NCBI GenBank assembly: GCA_014155875.1
Contig: JACEFZ010028133.1
Coordinates: 184,501 to 248,500 of the forward strand
Source of the DNA: Cepaea nemoralis
Taxonomy: Eukaryota > Mollusca > Gastropoda > Stylommatophora > Helicidae
Reading direction: 5' to 3'
Length of the DNA stretch: 64,000 bases
The notes beneath the pieces are model-generated. The model was not told where the DNA came from and searched no databases. It worked only from the letters and a program-made list of their open reading frames with translations. This document shows, one piece after another, positions 32,225 through 43,180 of the stretch. Position 1 is the first letter of the stretch, and the number at the start of each line of letters is the position of its first letter. Both the position numbers and the translations under genes were made by a program.

Positions 32225-32605
32225 AGGAATGTGTTCCATTCATCAAGCGCCATGCCGATAAGCGTGGGCAGTCATGTTCTGCCATCTCACTCGATCACCA
32301 GAGTCGTGGATCAGCTCCGTGTTTATGTCTCGACCATACCACGTGGCCAAGTCATCCAGGTATTTACTTCTCGGTCTTCCCCTTGGTCTCTTCCCTTCGA
32401 ACTTGCCAGTTGTCACCAAGTTCTCCAGGTCATTTCTTCTCATAACATGCCAAAAAAATTTCGACTGTCTACGTCTAATGACTCTAATCAGGAATGTGTT
32501 AGATTTTGATATATCAATGCTTTGTTTTAACGAGCTTAAAGAATGGTTAAGTGTAGGTAAGTAAATGACACTTTTACATTCCTTACGTCGCATTGGGTTC
32601 ACAGT
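32225..32605 (-). pseudogene. RTE-like LINE C-terminal ORF fragment
   Basis: The minus-strand frame (119 codons open) includes IRVIRRRQSKFFWHVMRR, DLENLVTTGKFEGKRPRGRP and YLDDLATWYGRDINTELIHD, a standard LINE polyprotein tail ending in a short Ala/His-rich run. It is the best-preserved example of this tail here and useful for reading the damaged copies at 1383-1625, 14455-15250 and 62790-63290. The reverse transcriptase itself is absent, so it is a 5'-truncated insertion. Confidence 0.8.
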
Positions 32606-32634
32606 GGTAAACCTACGTTGTTAGAGACAAGTGG

Positions 32635-32840
32635 CATTAGTAGTAGGTGTGGTCAGTATCAGAACAGCCGCATTGACTTCCCTAAACTTGTCCTGGTACC
32701 CATTATAAGCTGGGTCGATCTGGAAGCCCAGGTCTATTTTAAGTATTTGAATCCACACAGACGCGGACCAAACCCGTGAACACCGGGCCTGTATAAGAGC
32801 GTCAAGCCAATGCGCTATCCCAACTACACGGCTGGGTTAG
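32635..32840 (-). repeat. SINE family D (tRNA-derived)
   Basis: TGTGGTCAGTATCAGAACAG, TCCTGGTACCCATTATAAGC and GGTCGATCTGGAAGCCCAGG match 37640-37830. The right end (GCCAATGCGCTATCCCAACT) is an inverted A box, so the element reads right to left. Confidence 0.75.
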
Positions 32841-32869
32841 TGAATTATGTAGCGGGGAAAAGGATTCAA

Positions 32870-32950
32870 CCTCATTACCAGTCAGTTGGACTTAAACGTT
32901 GACTTCACGATCAAAAAGCAATGTCAAACTACTGAACGTACAATTATTTA
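32870..32950 (+). repeat. Mixed SINE B/C fragment
   Basis: CAGTCAGTTGGACTTAAACG (family B head) leads into AAAAGCAATGTCAAACTACT (family C core), then the sequence stops matching. It may be a recombinant or a distinct subfamily. Confidence 0.5.
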
Positions 32951-32999
32951 AAAACTGAACCGGATTGGGGAGAGGGGGGAGGGGAGGATATGATTGTGG

Positions 33000-33120
33000 T
33001 TTATATGTGTGTCTGTGTATGTGTCTGTGTGTGTGCCTGTGCGTGTGTCTGTGTGTATGTGTATATGTGTCTGTGTGTGTGTGTTTCTGTGTCTGTGTGG
33101 CTCTGTGTCTGTGTGTCTCC
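33000..33120. repeat. (TG)n-rich low-complexity tract
   Basis: TGTGTCTGTG-type units vary between TGTGTC and TGTGTA. The reverse strand gives a His/Thr-rich spurious frame. Confidence 0.93.
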
Positions 33121-33281
33121 ACATCAGCGTCATTCCTATTGATACAAGCCGCAGGCAGTTTTCAGGGCTCCACGGCCTAAATGTCAATGCAGTGGGCGAA
33201 TGCAGATAAAATTCAGCCTTCAAGCGTATTCATCAACACAACAATAGAATAGGAACCAGCTTGTTGTACAATAGATGTTGC

Positions 33282-34195
33282 CTCACATTTACACTCTGTC
33301 TTACTCGCCTCCCCCACATTCACACTCTGTCTTACTCACATCCCCCACATTCACATACTATCTTACTCGCCTCCCCCACATTCACACTCTGTCTTACTCA
33401 CATCCCCCACATTCACATACTATCTTACTCGCCTCCCCACATTCACACACTATCTTATTCGCCTCCCTCACATTCACACACTATCTTACTCGCCTTCCCT
33501 CACATTCACATACTATCTTACTCGCCTTCCCCCACATTCACACACTATCTTACTCGCCTCCCCCACATTCACTCACTATCTTACTCGCCTCCCTCAACAT
33601 TCACTCACTATCTTACTCGCCTCCTCCACATTGACACACTATCTTACTCGCCTCCCCCACATTCACACACTATCTTACTCGCCTCCCCCACATTCACACA
33701 CTATCTTACTCGCCTCCTCCACATTGACACACTATCTTACTCGCCTCCCCCACATTCACTCACTATCTTACTCGCCTCCTCCACATTGACACACTATCTT
33801 ACTCGCCTCCTCCACATTGACACACTATCTTACTCGCCTCCCCCACATTCACACACTATCTTACTCGCCTCCTCCACATTGACACACTATCTTACTCGCC
33901 TCCCCCACATTCACACACTATCTTACTCGCCTCCCCAACATTCACTCACTATCTTACTCGCCTCCTCCACATTGACACACTATCTTACTCGCCTCCCCCA
34001 CATTCACACACTATCTTACTCGTCCTCCCTCACATTCACTCACTATCTTACTCACCTCCCTCACATTAACACATTACCTTATTCGCCTCCCTCATATTCT
34101 AACACTAATTTACTCGCCTCCCTCACATTTACACAGTACTTTACTCTCCTCCCCCACATTCACACACTGCCTTACCCGCCCTCCCATTTTCAAAT
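33282..34195. repeat. 31-bp minisatellite, ~29 copies
   Basis: The unit (CACATTCACACACTATCTTA plus CTCGCCTCCCC) repeats with changes such as TTGACACAC for TTCACACAC. All plus-strand frames are nearly stop-free because the unit has no stop-prone triplets, which yields a 327-codon ORF that I do not consider a gene. The array decays at both ends. Confidence 0.95.
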
Positions 34196-34384
34196 TGCAA
34201 TATTGTTCTTTACAAACAGAACCTGCCCACATGTGAATGGTTAACACTCAAGAGGAATGTTTGGTTAGAGAAAAGACACTGTTTGATACTGTACAAAAGA
34301 CACTGTTTGATACTGTATTTTCAAGTGGTTTATGAAGTTTAAGACGATCTCTGTGTACCTAAATATTTGTTTAACAAACATTTA

Positions 34385-34480
34385 AAACATGGTTGCATAT
34401 CCTTTGCAGTACATTGCGATAAATCCCAATTCTCGGTTGAATTACTGGGCAAGTTTGCCATTGCTTTCAAAATGAGAAGA
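34385..34480 (-). repeat. SINE family C, truncated
   Basis: The inverted end GGTTGCATATCCTTTGCAGT, then GGCAAGTTTGCCATTGCTTT, marks a 3' piece of family C. Confidence 0.7.
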
Positions 34481-34524
34481 CGTTTAAGGTCATGGAAACG
34501 ATTACACTACCCCGTCTTCAGCGC

Positions 34525-34578
34525 AATGTAAGTTTAAAAGGTAGCGCTAATATCCATTCGGCCATGTTGACCTCTGAA
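34525..34578 (-). repeat. SINE family B fragment (head region)
   Basis: GCTAATATCCATTCGGCCAT matches the inverted tRNA-like head at 3538-3570. The adjoining 34580-34960 has no clear feature. Confidence 0.5.
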
Positions 34579-34964
34579 AGATCCATAATAAAGCTCAAAC
34601 TATTCACATGGAATGTTTTAACTCTCAAATCACAGTATTTAAAACAGCAGGCGTATCCGTTATGTTTGTGTGAATTATATATATATTTGATAGGCAGTTA
34701 AATATCTAGACAGGAGGGTGAATGGACGATCACATACACATAGGTACATAAGAGGACAAATAGGATAAAAATTGATAGATGGACGGACGGACTGACAGGG
34801 ACAGACAGACCGAGTGGCTGAGAAGTCGGCGGGCTGACCCGACGTCAGACACGACATGCAGACCAATTAGGCCAAAGTGTGTAATCTAAATGCTTAGTAA
34901 GAGGCTAAGAAACAAAGACAAGTTACCACAAACATTAGGAAGATGCAGCGGTTTTTGTTTGTTT

Positions 34965-35060
34965 GGTTGGTTTTGGTTGGTTGGTTGGTTGGTTGGTTGG
35001 TTGGTTGGTTGGTTGGTTGGTTGGTTGGGTGGTTGGTTGGTTGGTTGGTTGGTTTGTTTG
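34965..35060. repeat. (TTGG)n microsatellite
   Basis: About 22 TTGG units, some TTGT at the end. Confidence 0.97.
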
Positions 35061-35179
35061 TTTGGCGACAAAAACTTAAAAAGGTTTATGGAAAGATTTA
35101 ACGAAAGACAACGAAATGATACATGTCGTTAAAAATTGTAAGATGTAAAGAAGCACGATTACCCATGCCAGTCGACAAG

Positions 35180-35430
35180 GCACTAGCTGATGATGAACGT
35201 GAAATCTGAACTGCTGAACGGATCAGAAACAATTAGAACGGCTAAAACATTTACCAATCAACTACACATATTTATTGACTGCTTGTGGAGAAGGGAGGGA
35301 AGAACCACAATTTCATAGTCAATGAAGTAATCGGCAAGGAAGAGCTACAAGAGACGATTGCGCCGGATACGACATACACTGCGTAAAGCTGTTAATGCTA
35401 TGAAATAAAATCCTGCCTCTGGAACCCATA
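35180..35430 (+). pseudogene. LINE polyprotein C-terminal fragment, frameshifted
   Basis: LLNGSETIRTAKTFTNQLHI, then NEVIGKEELQETIAPD and, one frame over, RRLRRIRHTLRKAVNA, correspond to the region downstream of the reverse-transcriptase domain (yG.E.W......L..F...CLRRIL, nEel, R.RR.RWIGHtLRK). 35431-35766 has nothing else recognised. Confidence 0.65.
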
Positions 35431-35766
35431 TCGCAACAGAAGTAGTGAATAAAACAGAGACCTTTCACGCGACTTAAGGCGCATTGAGCATGTAGTGCTA
35501 GGCCCACATGTGTATGCATCCAATCGGAGAGTGATGTGTCGGGAGGGAGGGGATCTTGCTGGGAGACCAGGTCAATTTAAAAAAAAAATCCTCTTCGATA
35601 TAAGAAATAGTGGGCGACTTATAAATATAAAACACACGGAGGGGAGAAATTGTTTCGGAGATCAATAATACAGGCTGGACTTGTAGAAAGTTTCAGGTGA
35701 CGGCAACAGATAGCAGGGCTAGTCGTGAGTTAGCTGAGGACCATATGCTTCATTAGGCTACACGAA

Positions 35767-35850
35767 GAAGAAGAAGAAGAAGAAGAAGAAGAAGAAGAAG
35801 AAGAAGAAGAAGAAGAAGAAGAAGAAGAAGAAGAAGAAGAAGAAGAAGAA
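35767..35850. repeat. (GAA)n microsatellite
   Basis: About 28 AGA/GAA triplets with an A-rich purine continuation to 35930. The purine-only strand could form triplex (H-DNA). Confidence 0.95.
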
Positions 35851-36371
35851 AAAGGGGAAAGTGGAGGTGTAGGAGGAGGGGAAGGAAGAAGAGAAAGAAG
35901 AAGACGGAGGTTGAGGAGAAGAGGAAGAAGAAGACAATGCAGTACAGCGATGACTGAAAACAACTTGTAACACATCAAGTAAAGTAAGCGGACATTCTAA
36001 TAACACCATACAGCCTGAAGTTAAACATTAAAAACAGCGCAACCAGTCTTCATGGTAAGCTCTTTGCCCGCCTTGTTCAGACAATTAACAGCTCGACTAT
36101 TTCTTCTACAGAGGAAAAGTACTTAAACTTGCCGGTTGGGATTTACTTGAATAGGATACTTGTGCATTTTCCATGTGTCAGTGGGCTAGGTGGATTCTCA
36201 AGGTGCAGCCTCATGTTGACGTCAGTGACGTGACACTGAAGACCGTTGGATGTTGGAGAAGAGTGTGTACATAATGTACTTTGTTTACTGGTGGCAATAC
36301 ACGCATCATAATCATCGCCATCAAGTGCTTCACACCTCTATCGTTCAAATGCGTTAGATATGTGATTGTGT

Positions 36372-36423
36372 AGGTGTGTGTGTGTGCGTGCGTGTGTGAT
36401 GTGTGTGTGTGTGTGTGTGTGTG

Positions 36424-36471
<48 letters not shown>

Positions 36472-36475
36472 GAGA
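36372..36475. repeat. Compound microsatellite (TG)n(GA)n
   Basis: TGTGTGTG for ~50 bp, then (GA)n for ~45 bp. Confidence 0.95.
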
Positions 36476-36604
36476 GAGAGGAGAACGTTGATACCGTTGC
36501 TAGACTATATAATTTCTAATATAAAATATAATTTCCACTATTTCTTCTTATTATACCAAATTCTACCTCTGTTTTATTTTTTTTCTTCTTCTGTGTTTGC
36601 TATA

Positions 36605-37120
36605 AACCGACACCAGACAACAGTACTGCTATAAACTAACATGAAGTTACCAGTGTTTCTATAAACCGACACAAGACAACAGTACTGCTATAAACTAACA
36701 TTACGTAACCAGTGAGGCTATAAACTAACATCAAGTAACTAGTGAGGCTATAAACTAACATCAAGTAACCAGTGAGGCTATAAACTAACATCAAGTAACC
36801 AGTGAGGCTATAAACTAACATCAAGTAACCAGTGAGGCTAATAAACTAACATCAAGTAACCAGTGAGGCTATAAACTAACATCAAGTAACCAGTGAGGCT
36901 AATAACTAACATCAAGTAACCAGTGAGGCTATAAACTAACATCAAGTAACCAGTGAGGCTATAAACTAACATCAAGTAACCAGTGAGGCTATAAACTAAC
37001 ATCAAGTAACCAGTGAGGCTATAAACTAACATCAAGTAACCAGTGAGGCTATAAACTAACATCAAGTAACCAGTGAGGCTATAAACTAACACTAAACAAC
37101 CAGTATTGCTATAAACCCGC
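36605..37120. repeat. 30-bp minisatellite, ~17 copies
   Basis: The unit (CTATAAACTAACATCAAGTA plus ACCAGTGAGG) is highly uniform in the centre and diverged at both ends (ACAGTACTGCTATAAAC forms). Because 30 is divisible by three, the minus strand has a clean 10-residue repeat (LVYSLTGYLM) that is not a gene on present evidence. 37121-37600 shows nothing recognised apart from a T-run near 37435. Confidence 0.96.
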
Positions 37121-37604
37121 ACCACGTCACAAGTGTCCGTTCAGGGTAAATGAGGAAGAATTCCCGGTGACTCACTGTAAGTGTTATATGATGTTTCATT
37201 GCAATTTAACGCTTAGAATACATGACTGAAGTGATAAAACAAGAAACTGACTCGGAAATACCAGCCACCATTCCAATAATTTAGACAAGATTTCGGGTGT
37301 TTCCGTATCATTTACGGGTTTTCCACGCTGGATGCATGTGATGTTCTCAAACTGGGGTTTTCACAAACTGCTAAAGTTTAAAGGACGGTATGTTTGTGTG
37401 TTTCTGTGTTTCTTTCTTCTTTTGTTTTTAGATTTTTTTTTTTTTGGAAACCAGAATCTTATAAAAATAAGGTAAATGACTCTTTCTCGCGTCATGAGGA
37501 GTATGGGGATATGGTACGTAAAACAAACATATAGGTCATCTTTTCAGGTAAGTCATATTTGGTGTATGGAAGTAATTAATAAAGACCCTTCTACACGCAG
37601 TAAG

Positions 37605-37835
37605 GCATATGGTGCTAGTCTCTAGCATATATAGCTAAGCCATAGTTATAGACTAAATGACACTCGATGAGTAATGTGGTCAGTATCACGCCGGCTTCCT
37701 TTACATACCAGGGCTTTACCTGGTACCCGTTGTAGTATGCGTCGACCTGGCAGCACGAGTGCAATGGACATTCGATCACACGACCACCGCGACGGCTTGC
37801 AAGCGTGCTAACTATTAAGCTATTGTAGCTGAGTG
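37605..37835 (-). repeat. SINE family D, most complete copy
   Basis: The element reads right to left: inverted A-box region AATAGTTAGCACGCTTGCAA, B-box-like TCGAATGTCC, then GACGCATACTACAACGGGTA and GTGATACTGACCACATTACT. It is similar to 32635-32840. Confidence 0.7.
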
Positions 37836-37889
37836 TTCAGTAACAGACCTCTCTTATTGTGGCCACTTCGTATTGACGATTCTTTAGAG

Positions 37890-38010
37890 GCTATCGTATG
37901 GGTGTTTGGAGCTGACTGATGGAACTGACAGTGTTTGGAGCTGACTGGTGGAGCTAACAGTGTTTGGAGCTCACTGATGGAACTGACAGTGTTTGGAGCT
38001 GACAATTTTG
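37890..38010. repeat. ~29-bp tandem repeat, 4 copies
   Basis: TGTTTGGAGCTGACTGATGG plus AACTGACAG repeats about four times; a further partial copy (GTGTTTAGAGCTGA) lies at 38022. Beyond 38040 and up to 38520 no feature is recognised. Confidence 0.92.
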
Positions 38011-38524
38011 GGGGATGATTGAGTGTTTAGAGCTGAAAATCTCATTATGAACTTAATTCACCTACATTAAAATCAATGCTGTATAATGTTAAGTTCTATA
38101 ATATGTGTTTCCCAAAAAGAAGCTAACTGCAAGAAAGACCTCGAGCATTGAAATGAGTTTGCTTGCAATGAAATAATAATGGTGAAGTCGTCGCCATGGT
38201 TATGATGGTGGCCGTCAGTGGTGATGGCAATGAAGACTATAATGACAGTAGCAACCCAATGCCATACTTATGAAGTGGCAGGTCATTATGCAGCTCTTCT
38301 TGAGACCCGTAGAGTGGGTTAGTAAACTGTGGACACGCTGCGGTAGCTTGTCTCTGTTCTTCGTCTCGTCTTATTCTCACGCTGTAGTTCGCTGTTTAAT
38401 TATGTTATCATCCAATATTCGGTTCTGTGAATTTTAAGTTTACATTTTTTAACACCACAAGCCACCTACTTAATGTAATTTCTTTGGTAGACCGATAGAA
38501 CATCTACCTATTTCCTTGAATCTC

Positions 38525-39425
38525 TCGAAAACGAGTACTAAAGCCACATAATTTCTGGAATGTGTTTAGTAGACGAGTAGAAGAGCCACATACTTAATGG
38601 AATATGTTTTGTAGACGAGTAGAAGAGCCACATAATTAATGGAATATGTTTAGTAGACGAGTAGAAGAGCCACATAATTAATGGAATATGTTTAGTAGAC
38701 GAGTAGAAGAGCCACATAATTAATGGAATATGTTTAGTAGACGAGTAGAAGAGCCACATACGTAATGGAATATGTTTAGTAGACGAGTAGAAGAGCCACA
38801 TAATTAATGGAATATGTTTAGTAGACGAGTAGAAGAGCCACATACTTAATGTGGCTCAGTTTAGTAGACGAGTAGAAGAGCCACATAATTAATGGAATAT
38901 GTTTAGTAGACGAGTAGAAGAGCCCATACTTAATGGATATGTTTAGTAGACGAGTAGAAGAGCCACATACTTAATGGAATATGTTTAGTAGACGAACAAA
39001 CGAACGAACGAATGAACAAACTTTATTTTCAAAAGGTTAAGAATTGGGCACGCAGGCCCGTCTAACATTCTGCCCTTCTATCACTCTCTTTCATACATTA
39101 TTTCATTCACACATCATTCAAGGCTAACAGAACAACAACAATATAAAAGATATGCATTATAAAGGCATGGGCAAAATGCGAACATCAAAACTACACGACA
39201 CAGTAAAATTAGATAATGGTCTGACACTTGTTATTAGCCATGTGGAATATACTGGCCTACCAAAAGGGGACTGGCTGTTATACTAGGGTTTTGTTATACC
39301 GACGAGTTGAAGAGCCACATAATTAATGGAATATGTTTAGTAGACGAGTAGAAGAGCCACATACGTAATGTGGCTCAGTTTAGTAGACGAGTAGAGAAGC
39401 CAAATAGTTAATGGAATCTCTTTGG
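38525..39425. repeat. 42-bp minisatellite, interrupted
   Basis: The unit (AGTAGACGAGTAGAAGAGCC then ACATAATTAATGGAATATGTTT) recurs about 11 times to 38992 and three more times from 39296 to 39425. Variants are ACTTAATG, ACGTAATG and an unusual GTGGCTCAGTTT end present both near 38850 and near 39370. A 303-bp retroposon separates the two parts. Confidence 0.95.
38993..39295 (-). mobile_element. Tailed retroposon fragment inserted in the 42-bp array
   Basis: The left end is ACGAACAAACGAACGAACGA, an inverted (TTCG)n/(TTTG)n tail, followed by AAACTTTATTTTCAAAAGGT (an AATAAA signal on the minus strand just before the tail). The rest shows no coding frame. Tail, poly(A)-type signal and clean interruption of the array point to a 5'-truncated non-LTR retroposon. 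Confidence 0.75.
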
Positions 39426-39464
39426 TAGACACGTAAAAAAAGCCACTTTTTTCTTGTTGAATAT

Positions 39465-39715
39465 TATATATATCCCTTGCAGGACGTTGCAGTCAACACC
39501 AGCATTTTTCAGCTGCTGTTGATGTACTAGGCACATTTTACGTTCAGTAGTTTGCCGTTGATTTCTGGACGACCGGCTCCCATACCAGCACGTTATAACA
39601 CAACTCGACACGGTCTGCTTCATAAATCGGTCGCGGCTGCGTTTCGAACGCCTGGTAAGCGGCTCACGAACCGCGTTCGCAAGCCTTAGGCCACGGAGAC
39701 CGTCAAATAAGCCAC
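39465..39715 (-). repeat. SINE family C, near full length
   Basis: TATCCCTTGCAGGACGTTGC (tail), ACGTTCAGTAGTTTGCCGTT (core), GCTGCGTTTCGAACGCCTGG (B box) and GCAAGCCTTAGGCCACGGAG (A box) occur in inverted order. 39716-40480 has no further recognised feature. Confidence 0.85.
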
Positions 39716-40479
39716 TACTTAACGAAATATGTTTGGTAGCTAAGTAGATATGTCGCCTGCTTAATGGAACCTCATTGGCAGAGAGGTAGACCAACCGTCT
39801 ACAAAAGGATTTCCTTGAAAGCTTGGTAGAATCGCTGACTACTCATCATTATATAGCAGTTAATTTGCACAACGTCGCTTTAATCACGGCTCGCCGAAAA
39901 GCCTCTCGATCTCTTACCGTGTCTTCCGCCACATGCACCCACATGACACAGGTGTTTACATAGTGTTGTGTTCATGTTCATGCTAGTCAGCCCCTGACTC
40001 ATTTTCCATGACCTTTCTCTTCCATCACTGTTCTATACCAGCTGTTACCTAATAACAAATGCCAGCGTCAATAGGCCAAATCAGAAAATCAGAAATGCAG
40101 ATGGCATGTAGAAATAACATCAGTATTACATTACGCCAAGGTTTGTGATGATTCCACCATGCAATACGTTTACAAGACGCTATCCATCAGAAGACAAGGC
40201 GATTGTACAATGGTAAGAAAACACAAGACCGACAGCAGAATTGATGGAAACATGGAGTGACAGATGCAGCAGGCATCGCCTTGTGCTGAGTAAACACTAG
40301 AATCTTTGGTTCATGTGTGTTTGTCCACTATTGCTGATGAAGTTTGTGTCGATTCTCAGTCGTAAAATGCTGTTGAAGGTGTCTAAACCGAATGCTCTGA
40401 GATCGAACATGTCGGTTGCAATGAATGCAAAGGCAAACACTCGAACCAAGGTTGTTGTTGTTGTTGTTTGTTTTTTTTT

Positions 40480-40760
40480 GTACGTTTGCTCGCTTTGAAT
40501 TCAAGCGTAATTCTAGTGCACTGGGCTGAGTTTTTTTGCGTGTGGGTTAGCTTTTCCTGTTACCAATTTCCCTCACCATGAGGTGAATCCACTCCGACTT
40601 TCGAGGTACGTGTAATTTACGTCTCTTATGAAGGAAGAGAAGTCGACATTTTAGTCCAACTGACCGGTGTAAGGGTTGAACCCACTACCTCCGCATCAGC
40701 GCAGTGGATGTTAAAGAACAAGCGCTGTTATCCATTCGACCATGCTGCCCTCCCTCAAGA
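40480..40760 (-). repeat. SINE family B, near full length
   Basis: From the right: inverted A box (ATCCATTCGACCATGC), B box (GGGTTGAACCCACTACC), CAGTTGGACTAAAATGTCGA on the opposite strand, and the body ending TCGCTTTGAATTCAAGCGTA. A (GTT)n and T-run lie at the tail side (40448-40480). Confidence 0.85.
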
Positions 40761-40884
40761 CAAGCATGAATGTAAGGATGAATATTACGTGTAGCGAGAT
40801 GACTGCGGATATGAGTCACGGACCATTTCGCAAACACTTAAGAAATATTTCAGTGCTCTTGAACTTAAATGTTATAGAAAAGTG

Positions 40885-41080
40885 TTTAGAATGATGTCAT
40901 ACCACGAAGGCGAAACATAATGACAATTCTACTAGATCCGAACATTCATTAGAATGACGTCATGCCACGAAGGCGAAACATACTGACAATTCTACTAGAT
41001 CTGATCATTCATCAGAATGATGTCATAACACGAAGGCGAAACATACTGACAATTCTACTAGATCCGAACATTCCAGAACA
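40885..41080. repeat. 63-bp tandem repeat, 3 copies
   Basis: GAATGATGTCATACCACGAA, GGCGAAACATACTGACAATT and CTACTAGATCCGAACATTC make one unit. The middle copy contains TGACGTCA, a consensus CRE palindrome; the other two have TGATGTCA. Confidence 0.93.
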
Positions 41081-42560
41081 CTGGTTTATAAACGGAAACA
41101 CGTTTTGGAAGCTGCAATTACTTGGCCAAACTAAACGCCACAGTAGTTTGAAAAGAATTGATACTCCCAGGGGAGGGAGGGGTGCGTCCACTGAGGTCAT
41201 GACTCCAATTCGACATTGTTCTCTCCGGATCCGAACCCTGTACGCTAGCTTCAAGATAAGTGTTAACCGTTGATTGCAATCGTCCCTTATATTGTACTAT
41301 GTCTGCCTATCTGAGAGCAACCCTACCCTCGGGAAAGCCAATGACTTGCATTTGGTTCTTAGTGATCTGCTTACTGCTTACGAAACCTTTTAACTTAGTC
41401 CCTAGAAAGCCAACTTCTTTCCAAGGGCCTTTTGACCTCTGTCGCTTCCTCCGTACACCAGGCTACATCCTGATGGTAGGCCTTGCCATCATCCTTTCTT
41501 CTTACCAGTAAGTCCACATTTGTACACCCTCAGAAGAAGCCAGCACAAAATCTTAAGTTGGCTGTTGATTTGCCGGATGGGTCGTTTATTCCCTCGGCCT
41601 ATCTCTTCGGCAGAAAAGGGCAGTCGCATGACGCCATTCTCTACCATCAAAGACTGCCGTGTGGCTGCGATGATGAGACTTTAGACGACATTTCTCTATT
41701 CTTGTGCCCACTGTTCCTACCTTGCAGAGTGACCAATTGGGCAGTCACGAGAAATACACATTGTTTTCGATCTTGGTTGGGTTGTGAGAGCTTGATTAGG
41801 CTACGCTCTGAAGGAAGAGCCACGGACCATCTTACTTAGTCTATTTGTTCCATAAGCTGATTCTGTTGTTCCGTAACCAGCATGAGTCTCCTCTGCAACA
41901 TCTGTTTCAGCACCAGAGTTCTCAATTATTTCTTTCAGTTCCACCTGTTTAAATAACCGTCGTGTGTAAGACTGGTGACCAGATCGTTGTACTATGTCAT
42001 CAAATATATGTTCTGCTCCTCAATTCTTATTCGACAACCACTTAAATCAGCGTCAGATGCCGAGCCGGTGAAGAGTTTACAATGTCTGGTCATTTCTTAA
42101 ATGTCTAGATTGTGTAAAGATATCGCCATTGCCCTTCAGGTCTACGGCTAACTCTCAGTCTTTCGCACTATCGAGGATGGACGGCAGATTAGCAGGTCTT
42201 ACTACTCTCTGCTCAACTTTTGGAAAGTATAACGTATAGGCCTTAGCTGTGCTGTTCTAGTTCGCCTGCAGTCTCCCTAGATCCACTATGGCTGTCAGCT
42301 TAGTGAATACTTTGTGGTGGTGACAAGTGAATATGTCTTGCACAAAAGCTATCTTACACGAGGACGTGTTCCAGAATCTACTTCACTCAACAACCTATGG
42401 ACAAGAGGGAGGTTGTCGTGAGGCTGTGGGACCAGGTGGAGAAGGTAGGGGAACAGATTTAGAACCCGTATGTGGAAAGGATGAGATTGCCGAATGGGGT
42501 GGGTGTAAAAAGGGGGGGGGGGTGGTGGCAGGCATTCTGGTAGAATCTCAAAACTGAGAG
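41081..42560. other. No assigned feature; weak open frames only
   Basis: A plus-strand frame of 118 codons (41483-41839) has an ordinary composition and four cysteines, but no recognisable domain, no splice-supported partner and no match in the window. A G-run lies at 42515-42524. I do not call a gene. Confidence 0.4.
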
Positions 42561-42564
42561 GGAA

Positions 42565-42705
42565 GTCCAGGAGAAATTTCAGTCAGATAGCGGTGGGAAC
42601 GATTAGTAGTGGGACTCTTCCCTGGCTGTTGAACGAGGGGCGTGGAGGAGCGTTTTTGGGAATGTCCTGAGTGCAGTGATGTCAGTTCTTAGCTCAACAC
42701 AACTC
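42565..42705 (+). pseudogene. LINE 3' end, RNase H-type family
   Basis: AACGATTAGTAGTGGGACTC..CCTGGCTGTTGAACG..GTGGAGGAGCGTTTTTGGGA and TGTCCTGAGTGCAGTGATGT follow the same template as 31060-31230 (GTIS.GTL.WLL..G.E...ECPEC.DV). It is frameshifted. Confidence 0.75.
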
Positions 42706-43180
42706 AGCTTCACTCAACAGACGGGCTATGTATTTCCGTCTGGTCAGGGCGGCAGCTAATGGTAGGATGTCGTAAAGCGATCTGGCAATGATGTGTAGTC
42801 GCAGTGGTGTCAAGTACCAAAGGTAGATCCCAAAGATTCATAGTTACAGACTTGTCATATACTATATGTCGATCCAGGGCATGGACATTTGCAAGACCCC
42901 TTCCACGTTACCAACTGTCTTTGTCGGACTGTTGAACAGCCTTTTGTACTATGTTGTCAAACTCTTCCACAGATGCCCTGTTCCATCATGTCTATGTATT
43001 CCCTGGCTGACGCCCTGGGCCACAGCCGGACCATGTCTTGTCCGAAACCTTGTTTGTTGGACTGGATATATCTTATCACTGTGGGCAATATCTGGGCTGA
43101 GTCGACAGCATTGTTAAATGTTAACATCCTTCCTGCTACTGCACGACAGCCTAGAATCTTATAATTAGTTAGTCGACAGA

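Noticed and set aside
33261..34244. 327-codon plus-strand open frame
   Set aside because: It lies entirely in the 31-bp minisatellite; the unit has no stop-forming triplets, so several frames are open. The His/Ser/Thr/Leu periodicity simply mirrors the DNA unit.
36838..37125. 95-codon frame with a 10-residue repeat
   Set aside because: By-product of the 30-bp minisatellite.
38538..38843. 101-codon frame with a 14-residue repeat
   Set aside because: By-product of the 42-bp minisatellite.
41483..41839. 118-codon plus-strand frame as a possible gene
   Set aside because: No domain, no partner exons, no transcript-like signals. It remains possible but unsupported.
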